Shown here piece after piece: positions 1 through 5,173 of a stretch of 5,356 bases of DNA (position 1 is the stretch's first letter; each line of letters begins with the position of its first letter). The notes below the pieces were generated by a model. The model worked only from the letters and a program-made list of their open reading frames with translations, searched no databases and was not told where the DNA came from. The position numbers and the translations under genes are program-made. Source of the DNA: Hyphomonas sp. (GTDB lineage Bacteria; Pseudomonadota; Alphaproteobacteria; Caulobacterales; Hyphomonadaceae); assembly GCA_003486945.1 (NCBI GenBank), contig DNFL01000148.1, positions 1-5,356 of the forward strand, read 5' to 3'.

Positions 1-12
1 CTCTTCCGATCT
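1..12. other. Illumina adapter remnant at contig end
   Basis: The first 12 bases, CTCTTCCGATCT, are identical to the 3' end of the standard Illumina adapters. On the minus strand they read AGATCGGAAGAG, the usual adapter-trimming sequence. A perfect 12-base match sitting exactly at the sequence edge is very unlikely by chance. Genomic sequence therefore probably begins at about base 13, and the last four codons of the minus-strand reading frame at this edge are artificial. Confidence 0.93.
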
Positions 13-143
13 GAGGGCGCGAAGTCTGCCTCGGTGCGGCGCACAGCCGGCATCGGCACGGTCAGTTCATTGACTCGAACCGGGCGAAGGGCCTCGGCAG
101 CCGGGATTTCGGCGGCGGGACGGAAGGCGAAGTCGAATTTCAT
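13..143 (-). CDS. Unidentified protein, N-terminal fragment
   Basis: The minus-strand reading frame opens at an ATG (143-141) and stays open for 43 complete codons until the adapter remnant, so only the N-terminus is visible. It begins MKFDFAFRPAAEIPAA and continues with a Pro/Ala/Val-rich stretch containing NELTVPMPAVRR. There is no signal peptide, membrane segment or recognisable motif, and I do not recognise the family. Support for a real gene is a purine-rich AAAGAG upstream of the ATG as a possible ribosome binding site, coding-like GC-rich codon choice that switches to AT-rich sequence right at the start codon, and the divergent arrangement with the aminopeptidase gene. The function is unknown. 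Confidence 0.6.
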
Positions 144-304
144 TGTTAACTCTTTGTTTACTATCAATTGTTGCGGTGCAGCATTTGCTTGGATGCGGCC
201 TATATAGGGTGCCAGATAAACAAAACAGTATGGCAGGCGCGATTTTTGCATGAAATATTGCATAGCTCGATTGCTTTCCGAGACCGCCGCATCGGGCTAA
301 GACG
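144..304. promoter_or_regulatory. Divergent intergenic promoter region
   Basis: This AT-rich gap separates the minus-strand partial gene from the plus-strand aminopeptidase gene, so it should carry promoters for both. A TATATA at 201-206 could serve as a -10 element on either strand, but I see no good -35 at 16-18 bp from it on either side. Two direct copies of TTGCAT (246-251 and 258-263) lie 12 bp apart, about 50 bp before the aminopeptidase start, and could be an operator or -35-like elements. No RNA gene or long hairpin is visible. The individual promoter elements are uncertain; the regulatory role of the region follows mainly from gene orientation. Confidence 0.5.
146..161. promoter_or_regulatory. 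Candidate CtrA-like site (one mismatch)
   Basis: TTAA (146-149), seven bases, then TTTAC (157-161) matches the alphaproteobacterial CtrA consensus TTAA-N7-TTAAC with one mismatch. It lies only 3-18 bp upstream of the minus-strand start codon, over its presumed ribosome binding site. That is unusual for an activator site but possible for repression. The motif is short and AT-rich, so a chance match is quite possible. Confidence 0.25.
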
Positions 305-310
305 GTGGCC

Positions 311-2122
311 ATGAGACAGACATTCGACATCAAAGGCGGGCCGCAGGACGGCCGGGCCCATCTTCCGCTTCTTCGCCGTGAACTCGCCGCTCAGGGCCTC
401 GATGGCCTCTATGTGCCGCACGACGATGAATATCAGAACGAATACCTGCCGGACGCGAACGAGCGTCTTGCCTGGGTGACCGGGTTTACCGGCTCTTTCG
501 GCTCGGCCTTTGTGTTCACCGATAGGGCGGTGCTGTTTGCGGATGGGCGCTATACGCTTCAGGCGGCGGATCAGACAGATGCCAGCCTGATCGAGGTGCA
601 GGGCATTCCGGACCCCGGCGCGTTTGGCTGGCTGGCGCAGCAGAGCTTTGCGGGCAAACGGGTCGGCTATGATCCCCGCCTGATGAGCCCGAACGATGTG
701 GCCGCGCTCGCCGCCGCCGCGGTAAAGGCGGGCTGTGATCTTGTGGCCGTGACGGAAAACCCCATCGACAAGGCCTGGAAAGGCCGCCCGCCGCAGCCGA
801 TGGAAAAGGTTGTGCCGCACCCGGTGAAACATGCAGGCGCGGCGCACAATGACAAGCTGGAAGCGATCGGCGTGCAGATGAAGCGCGACGGCGCTGACGC
901 CGCCGTACTGACTTCGCCGGCATCGATTGCCTGGGCGTTCAATATCCGCGGCGGCGACGTGAGCTGCACGCCGCTGCCGCTCGGCCGGGCCATTCTGTAT
1001 GCGGACGGTTCGGCAGAGCTGTTCATCGATGAGGCGAAGACCGACAGCGCGCTGCGTCGGCATCTCGGCAACAAGGTGACGCTGCGGCCGCTGGCGAAGC
1101 TGGAGGAGGGGCTTTCGGGCCTTTCCGGCAAGACGGTGAGCCTTGATCCGGATGTTGCGTCTGCCTGGTTCTTCGACCGGTTGGCAGGCGCGGGCGCAAA
1201 AGTTCTGCGCCAGCGTGATCCGGTGGCGATCCCACGCGCCTGCAAGAATGCGGCGGAAATCAAAGGCACGACCGCGGCGCATATCCGCGACGGCGTGGCG
1301 CTGACGAAATTCCTGCACTGGCTCGATACCGAGGCGCAATCGGGCAATGTGACCGAGATCGAAACGGTGATGAAGCTTGAAGGCTTCCGCGAGGAGCTGG
1401 GCAATCTCAATGACCTTTCGTTCCCATCGATTTCCGGCGCCGGGCCTAACGGCGCGTTGCCGCATTACCGAGTCTCGACCGCTTCCGACCGCAAGCTGGA
1501 GCGCGGATCGCTGTTCCTGATCGATAGCGGCGGGCAGTATCTTGATGGCACCACCGATGTGACGCGCACCGTGCCGATCGGTCGGCCCACGGAGGATATG
1601 ATCCGGCACTATACGCTGGTGCTGAAGGGTCATATCGCGCTCGCGACGGTTCGCTTCCCTTCGGGCACGACTGGCACGCATCTGGATGTTCTCGCGCGCC
1701 ATGCATTGTGGCAGGCGGGGCTTGATTACCAGCACGGAACGGGCCACGGCGTCGGGGTTTACCTCGGCGTGCACGAGGGGCCGCACCGGATTGCGAAGCC
1801 GTGGAACCCGGTGCCGCTGATGCCGGGCATGATCGTGTCGAACGAGCCCGGTTTCTACAAGGCCGGCGAATACGGCATCCGCATCGAGAACCTGCAATAT
1901 GTGACTCCGGCGGAAGAAATTCCGGGCGGCGAAATTGCCATGCTCGGCTTCGAATGCCTGACCTTTGCCCCGCTGGCGCGCGGCCTGATCGATGTGAAGC
2001 TGCTCTCGAAAGAGGAACGCAAATACGTCAACGACTATCACAAGCGCGTCTGGAAATTGCTGAACCGGAAACTCGATGGTGAGGTGAAGGATTGGCTGAA
2101 GAGCGCGTGCGCGAAGATCTGA
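311..2122 (+). CDS. pepP: Xaa-Pro aminopeptidase (aminopeptidase P, M24B)
   Basis: This metalloenzyme removes the N-terminal residue from peptides whose second residue is proline, and probably acts in the cytoplasm in peptide turnover since no signal peptide is present. The 603-residue product has the long three-domain layout of eukaryotic cytosolic APP1 rather than the shorter E. coli PepP layout: creatinase N-terminal domain (about 10-145), a second creatinase-like domain (about 160-315), the M24 pita-bread catalytic domain (about 320-535) and an M24 C-terminal segment (about 545-603). The five dinuclear-metal ligands are D405 (LIDSG), D416 (TTDVTRT), H479 (HGTGHG), E512 (NEPGFY) and E526 (RIEN); H385 and H488 (GVHEGP) match the substrate-binding histidines. 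Spacing follows human APP1 closely. I chose the ATG at 311; an in-frame GTG at 305 would add two residues, and neither has a strong Shine-Dalgarno sequence. The gene appears monocistronic and converges on the SDR gene. Enzyme class is secure; the symbol is by family. Confidence 0.96.
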   Translation: MRQTFDIKGGPQDGRAHLPLLRRELAAQGLDGLYVPHDDEYQNEYLPDANERLAWVTGFTGSFGSAFVFTDRAVLFADGRYTLQAADQTDASLIEVQGIPDPGAFGWLAQQSFAGKRVGYDPRLMSPNDVAALAAAAVKAGCDLVAVTENPIDKAWKGRPPQPMEKVVPHPVKHAGAAHNDKLEAIGVQMKRDGADAAVLTSPASIAWAFNIRGGDVSCTPLPLGRAILYADGSAELFIDEAKTDSALRRHLGNKVTLRPLAKLEEGLSGLSGKTVSLDPDVASAWFFDRLAGAGAKVLRQRDPVAIPRACKNAAEIKGTTAAHIRDGVALTKFLHWLDTEAQSGNVTEIETVMKLEGFREELGNLNDLSFPSISGAGPNGALPHYRVSTASDRKLERGSLFLIDSGGQYLDGTTDVTRTVPIGRPTEDMIRHYTLVLKGHIALATVRFPSGTTGTHLDVLARHALWQAGLDYQHGTGHGVGVYLGVHEGPHRIAKPWNPVPLMPGMIVSNEPGFYKAGEYGIRIENLQYVTPAEEIPGGEIAMLGFECLTFAPLARGLIDVKLLSKEERKYVNDYHKRVWKLLNRKLDGEVKDWLKSACAKI

Positions 2123-2157
2123 ACTTCAGCGCAGCAAGATAGGTCGGACGGGGGGCG

Positions 2158-2186
2158 CTGTATCCCGGCTTTTGCCGGGATTACAG
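2158..2186. repeat. REP-like hairpin ('IPAKAGIQ' type) between convergent genes
   Basis: CTGTATCCCGGC (2158-2169) pairs with GCCGGGATTACAG (2174-2186) around a TTTT loop, giving a 12-bp stem with one bulged T at 2181. The core ATCCCGGC/GCCGGGAT is perfect. Translated on the minus strand it reads VIPAKAGIQ, the familiar spurious peptide made by a widespread dispersed bacterial palindrome. It lies in the 85-bp gap between the stop codons of the aminopeptidase and SDR genes, a typical place for REP-like elements. It may help end transcription from both sides or protect mRNA 3' ends, but no U-tract follows either arm, so it is not a canonical intrinsic terminator. Confidence 0.75.
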
Positions 2187-2203
2187 GGGCACGTCGGGGG
2201 GGG
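2177..2203 (+). other. Candidate G-quadruplex motif
   Basis: The plus strand fits the pattern of four G3 runs with loops of 1-7 bases: GGG 2177-2179, GGG 2186-2188, then an eight-G run at 2196-2203 that can supply the last two triplets. It shares bases with the right arm of the hairpin at 2158-2186, so the two folds would compete. It would lie just past the stop codon in the aminopeptidase transcript. This is a pattern match only; the long G run could also have a length error from sequencing. Confidence 0.35.
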
Positions 2204-2207
2204 CGCG

Positions 2208-2987
2208 TCAGATCAGGCCTAGTGCCTTGAGGCTTGCCGCGACACCTTCGGTTCGTGGGCGCATGTCGCCGGCGATATGGGCGTGCGTGGGGATGTAGAA
2301 GAGACCGAGGTCCAGACCCTTGAGGGCGATCTCGGCGCAGCGTTCCGGCATGATCAGGCTGAGTTCCCTGGGCGCGGCATCGAAATCCGGAATGCCAGCG
2401 GCAACAAGCGGAGTATAGACAGCGCCGGGCAGAAGGACGTGCAGGTCCATGATCTCGCCGGCCAGTTCCTCGCGCAGCCATTCAGCGAGGATCAACACGC
2501 CGTGTTTGGTGGCGGCGTAGGCGCCAATGCGGCTGCGGCGCACTCCGGCGGGCAGGCTCAGGGCGTTTTCCGAACTGGTGATCATCAGGCGGCCGCGCGC
2601 GCCGGCAGCGTCCAGCTTCACGGCGTAGGCCTGTGCCATCAGGATGGGTGCGCGCAGGTTGACCGCGAATACACGCTCCGTGGACGGACCAAAATCTTCC
2701 TTCAGGACGGGATTACGTACGCCTGTGCCGGCATTGGCGCAAACGAGGTCGAGGCCGCCTTTCCAGGCCCAGGCTTCAGCGATGAGGTCGGCAGGTGTAG
2801 CCGGGTCTGACAGGTCGCTAGGGATTGCGAGGCCGCCGAGGCTGGTGGCGACGCTGAGGGCGAGGTCGCCTTGCCGGTCGGCGATGATGATGTGCGCACC
2901 GCGCGCGGAGAGCGCTTCGGCGATGGCCTTGCCGATGCCGGACGCGCCGCCGGTGATGAGAACTGTCTTGTCCTTATAGTCGATCAT
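2208..2987 (-). CDS. Short-chain dehydrogenase/reductase (SDR)
   Basis: This 259-residue protein is a classical SDR, a soluble Rossmann-fold oxidoreductase of normal length. The coenzyme-binding TGGASGIG is at 12-19, and D37 at the end of the second strand points to NAD(H) rather than NADP(H). The NAG motif is at 85-87, N110 is the structural/catalytic Asn, the catalytic Ser is S138 or S139 (ITSSEN), and Y157/K161 form YAATK. The Ser-to-Tyr distance is about 18 residues, longer than the usual 12-13, because of a PAGVRRSRI segment that may shape the substrate pocket. It is the last gene of the four-gene minus-strand operon, 10 nt after the zinc-ribbon gene; its Shine-Dalgarno AAGG (2998-2995) overlaps the upstream TGA, seven bases before the ATG. 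The substrate cannot be deduced; the fucosidase upstream permits, but does not show, a role in sugar oxidation. Confidence 0.93.
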   Translation of the reverse strand: MIDYKDKTVLITGGASGIGKAIAEALSARGAHIIIADRQGDLALSVATSLGGLAIPSDLSDPATPADLIAEAWAWKGGLDLVCANAGTGVRNPVLKEDFGPSTERVFAVNLRAPILMAQAYAVKLDAAGARGRLMITSSENALSLPAGVRRSRIGAYAATKHGVLILAEWLREELAGEIMDLHVLLPGAVYTPLVAAGIPDFDAAPRELSLIMPERCAEIALKGLDLGLFYIPTHAHIAGDMRPRTEGVAASLKALGLI

Positions 2988-2994
2988 GCGCTGA

Positions 2995-2999
2995 CCTTC
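2995..2999 (-). promoter_or_regulatory. Ribosome binding site of the SDR gene
   Basis: GAAGG on the minus strand overlaps the TGA stop of the upstream zinc-ribbon gene and sits seven bases before the SDR ATG at 2987. It supports that start and suggests that termination of the upstream gene feeds reinitiation. Confidence 0.6.
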
Positions 3000-3231
3000 A
3001 GTGTGTGGTTCGTTTGTCGAGCGTGTGGAAGCCGATGGTTCCGCAGGCGGGGCATTTTGTCCGGGTGACGGACTGGCCCGAGGCTTTCCAGCGGATACCG
3101 CCGAGGTCCCAGACCGAGCGGGCGTGGCCGCAGGCTTCGCAGGTATAGTGCCAGGCGCGGGTTTCGGCTTCGGCTTCGGCGCGTCTGGCGGCGGGGATGA
3201 AGGCGAGGATGAGGCGCTGGAGGAGTGTCAT
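2998..3231 (-). CDS. Small zinc-ribbon protein
   Basis: This 77-residue protein has two CxxC knuckles, C31-E-A-C34-G and C60-P-A-C63-G, 25 residues apart, which together form a probable zinc ribbon. Ahead of the ribbon lie a hydrophobic N-terminus (LLQRLILAFIP) and an Ala/Glu-rich linker (AEAEAET), so it may sit on a membrane or on a partner protein. The segment between the knuckles (SVWDLGGIRWKASGQ) is not one I can place in a named family. Its ATG overlaps the fucosidase stop in an ATGA arrangement, a strong sign that it is a real, translationally coupled gene despite its size and lack of a clear Shine-Dalgarno. The function is unknown; nucleic-acid or protein binding are the usual roles of such ribbons. 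Confidence 0.8.
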   Translation of the reverse strand: MTLLQRLILAFIPAARRAEAEAETRAWHYTCEACGHARSVWDLGGIRWKASGQSVTRTKCPACGTIGFHTLDKRTTH

Positions 3232-4349
3232 GCGCGCAGCGTCTTGCCGAGGGCGCGCAGCGGGGCTGACTGGATTTCGGGGATGGAGCCATCTGCCATC
3301 GGGCCGACATTGATCAGGAGGTTGCCGCGCTGGGAGGTGACATCGCGGTAGAGGGCGATGAGTTCATCCGGCGTGAGATAATCTTCCGGCAGTTCGGCCT
3401 GGTTGTAGCCGAAGCCGAGGCCGAGGCCGCGGCAGGCTTCCCATTTCATTTCTGCCGGGATGACGCCGAGGCCGAATTCGACACAGCGATAGTCAGCATA
3501 GGGCGCGGGCGTTTCCTGTTGCGGCTCGCCGGAGCGGGCTTTCAGCATGGCGTTGAAGGACGCGCGGGAGGCGGGATCGCGCAGAGAGTTAAAAAACGAT
3601 TCGTTCGCCAGCCAGCGATCGTTGGTCACGCCGTCGGGGACGACGCTGTAATAAAGGCGCAGCAGGCGGGGCACGTCTTCGCCGTTCGGCCAGCAGATGT
3701 CGTTCCAGAAGACGGACGGCTTGTAGCGGTCGATCAGTTCCTTTGACTGGGCGAAGGCGTAGGCGCGGTAGTCATCTTCAGTGGGCACGCAGGCGAACAT
3801 ATCGCCGATATTGGCAATGGGCGTGTCGCGGAAGGTCCAGTCGAGCCCGCCGGAATAGTAGAGGCCGTAGCGCATGCCGCGGGCGCGGACGGCTTCGCCA
3901 AGCTCGCCGACAAAGTCGCGCGATGTGTTCCAGCCGCGGCGGTGGGGATTGGGCACGTTTGTGGGCCAGAGGCAGTAGCCGTCATGGTGCTTGGTGACGA
4001 AGACAACATAGCTGGCGCCGGCCTCGGCGAAAAAGTCCGCCCACTGATTGGCATCGAAGGCGGCGGCGGCGGCGTCGAATTCCGGGCGGAAGGCTGTGAA
4101 GGGCTTGTCGCCGTAGATCTCGCGGTGGCGGGCGCGGGTGGCGCTGCCTTCGACGCGCAGGGCATTTTCGTACCATTCCGAATAGGGCGTCAGCACGGCG
4201 CTCATGTCGAAATCGTCACCGGTGAGAGTGTGGATCATCCGGCCGCGCGGGGCCCAGGCGGGGATGGTGAAGATGCCCCAATGGATGAAGATGCCGAGTT
4301 GCGGACGGGCGAACCAGTCCGGGCAGGGGCGGGCGGGGGCGCTATTCAT
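3228..4349 (-). CDS. Alpha-L-fucosidase (GH29), catalytic domain only
   Basis: This 373-residue protein is predicted to hydrolyse alpha-linked L-fucose from glycans or fucosides with retention of configuration. GH29 hallmarks appear in order: PDWFARPQLGIFIHWG with H23, TKHHDGYCLW with H121/H122, YYSGGLDW (164-171), VFWNDICWP in which D217 matches the catalytic nucleophile, NDRW (243-246), KWEACRGLGLGFGYN (302-316) and NLLINVGPMADG (343-354). E291 in RCVEFG is a plausible acid/base by position, but this is less certain because that region varies in GH29. The sequence ends at LRALGKTLRA, where most family members continue into NGEAIYGT and a C-terminal beta-sandwich; that domain is absent. No signal peptide is seen, so it is probably cytoplasmic, unlike many secreted fucosidases. 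The ATG at 4349 overlaps the upstream DUF2459 stop by 8 nt, and the stop overlaps the zinc-ribbon start by 4 nt. No leftover of the missing domain is seen downstream, so this looks like a native short form, not a frameshift. Confidence 0.9.
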   Translation of the reverse strand: MNSAPARPCPDWFARPQLGIFIHWGIFTIPAWAPRGRMIHTLTGDDFDMSAVLTPYSEWYENALRVEGSATRARHREIYGDKPFTAFRPEFDAAAAAFDANQWADFFAEAGASYVVFVTKHHDGYCLWPTNVPNPHRRGWNTSRDFVGELGEAVRARGMRYGLYYSGGLDWTFRDTPIANIGDMFACVPTEDDYRAYAFAQSKELIDRYKPSVFWNDICWPNGEDVPRLLRLYYSVVPDGVTNDRWLANESFFNSLRDPASRASFNAMLKARSGEPQQETPAPYADYRCVEFGLGVIPAEMKWEACRGLGLGFGYNQAELPEDYLTPDELIALYRDVTSQRGNLLINVGPMADGSIPEIQSAPLRALGKTLRA

Positions 4350-5067
4350 CCGGCTGAGGTTCCCGGGCTTTCTGGAGCGGGCCGCGCAAGGGGCGCGTGA
4401 CATTCCAGGTGAAAGGGGCGAAGACGGCGCGCGGCAGGTCAGCCTTGCCAAGGGCGTTGGCGGTCCACTGGTTGCAGGTTGTGAACGGGCTGTAGCGGCC
4501 ATAGGCGGAGAGCAGCAGCTCGCCGAAGACGGGAGTTTCCAGCTCGATATATTTGCCCTCGCGGTCTTTTCTCAGACTACGGAGGATTTCAGAGATGAGC
4601 GCGGCCTTGGTTTCCTGGCCGCCGGGCAGGGGATCGCAGACGCTGCGCACGTCGGAGCCGTAGACGGGCACGATGCGCATGGCGACGGGGTTCATGCCAG
4701 CGAGGGCGGAGAGGGCGCGCTTGGGTGTCAGCGCGTCGGGGTGGAGGACCTCGGTGAAGAAGATCGAATCGCCCCAGCCGAAGAGGAGGAAAGTGTCGCG
4801 GGGCAGATAGTCCGGCAGGAGGCCGCGGAATTCCTTGCGCCAGTTGATGATCTCGCCGTCGAGCGGCAGGGCGATGTCGGTGTGGAAAGCCGCTTCGCAG
4901 AGATAGACAGCGGGGCGCGCCGGCGGGACGCTGGCAGATTTTCCTTTCAGAGGGAACATGCCGGAAAGCCAGGCAGCGCCCGCATACCAGAAACAGGCTA
5001 TGAGAAAGGCGGCGAGGATGAGCCCGCTCCATTTCAGTGTCTTCATGGTGAGGCGCTTTGCGGTCAC
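4342..5067 (-). CDS. DUF2459 (TIGR02117-like) membrane-anchored protein
   Basis: This 241-residue protein resembles the uncharacterised DUF2459/TIGR02117 family. The basic N-terminus MTAKRLTMKTLK is followed by one hydrophobic helix (about 13-34), so the rest is probably periplasmic on a signal anchor. Conserved-looking motifs are FHTDIALPL (61-69), LFGWGDSIFFTE (95-106) and YSPFTTCNQWTANAL (192-206). A His (H62) early and a Cys (C198) in a CNxW motif late would fit a circularly permuted papain-like hydrolase, but that is my inference; the biochemical role is unknown. I chose the GTG at 5067 because GGGAG lies five bases upstream; an in-frame ATG at 5046 would give 234 residues but has no Shine-Dalgarno. 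It is the first gene of the four-gene operon and is divergent from recN. Confidence 0.82.
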   Translation of the reverse strand: MTAKRLTMKTLKWSGLILAAFLIACFWYAGAAWLSGMFPLKGKSASVPPARPAVYLCEAAFHTDIALPLDGEIINWRKEFRGLLPDYLPRDTFLLFGWGDSIFFTEVLHPDALTPKRALSALAGMNPVAMRIVPVYGSDVRSVCDPLPGGQETKAALISEILRSLRKDREGKYIELETPVFGELLLSAYGRYSPFTTCNQWTANALGKADLPRAVFAPFTWNVTRPLRGPLQKAREPQPDE

Positions 5068-5072
5068 CCCGT

Positions 5073-5077
5073 CTCCC
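5073..5077 (-). promoter_or_regulatory. Ribosome binding site selecting the GTG start of the DUF2459 gene
   Basis: GGGAG within GAGGGAGA on the minus strand lies five bases before the GTG at 5067 and 26 bases before the alternative ATG at 5046. The spacing favours GTG initiation. Confidence 0.6.
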
Positions 5078-5140
5078 TCGGCTTTGTGCAGATGAAAACA
5101 TGCGGGCGGCGGGCGCAAGCCTGTTAACGAAGAATCTGTT

Positions 5141-5155
5141 GTTCCTGTTTTGTTC
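5141..5155 (+). promoter_or_regulatory. LexA (SOS) box of recN
   Basis: GTTC (5141-5144), seven bases (CTGTTTT), GTTC (5152-5155) is a perfect match to the alphaproteobacterial LexA operator GTTC-N7-GTTC. It ends 18 bp before the recN start codon, where bound LexA would block the promoter. recN is a classical DNA-damage-inducible gene, so motif and target agree. The same site might also affect the divergent DUF2459 operon. Confidence 0.85.
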
Positions 5156-5173
5156 ATGTGATATTCGCGACCC

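Larger units (their letters stand above)
5068..5173. promoter_or_regulatory. Divergent promoter region, recN / DUF2459 operon
   Basis: This 106-bp gap separates the divergent operon and recN and must hold both promoters. On the plus strand, GATATT at 5160-5165 is a weak -10 candidate that would place transcription start at or next to the recN ATG. The SOS box lies just upstream of it. A palindromic GTTAAC is at 5123-5128. No convincing -35/-10 pair is visible on the minus strand. Confidence 0.5.

Noticed and set aside
185..206. Sigma-70 promoter from TTGCTT (185-190) and TATATA (201-206)
   Set aside because: The spacer is only 10 bp, far too short for a functional -35/-10 pair.
200..2041. 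A 613-codon open frame on the minus strand, antisense to the aminopeptidase gene
   Set aside because: It is a codon-structure shadow in GC-rich DNA: His/Arg-rich, with no recognisable domain, while the plus strand encodes a complete, motif-perfect enzyme over the same bases.
2158..2186. Canonical Rho-independent terminator
   Set aside because: The stem is strong, but neither arm is followed by a run of T, so it is better called a REP-like hairpin with a possible effect on termination.
2038..2481. A minus-strand frame containing VIPAKAGIQ that runs across the convergent gap
   Set aside because: The peptide is the known spurious translation of a REP-like palindrome, and the remainder is out of frame with the SDR and aminopeptidase genes.
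2277..2810. A 177-codon plus-strand frame inside the SDR gene
   Set aside because: It is antisense to a complete classical SDR with all its motifs and shows no domain of its own.
4204..5127. A 307-codon plus-strand frame across the fucosidase and DUF2459 genes
   Set aside because: It is antisense to two genes with clear family motifs, Gly/Glu-rich without domains, and spans their junction; an artefact of high GC.
4342..5157. Starting the DUF2459 gene at the upstream ATG (5157-5155)
   Set aside because: That start overlaps the SOS box, lacks a Shine-Dalgarno, and adds a 30-residue extension unlike a signal anchor; the GTG at 5067 has a well-placed GGGAG.
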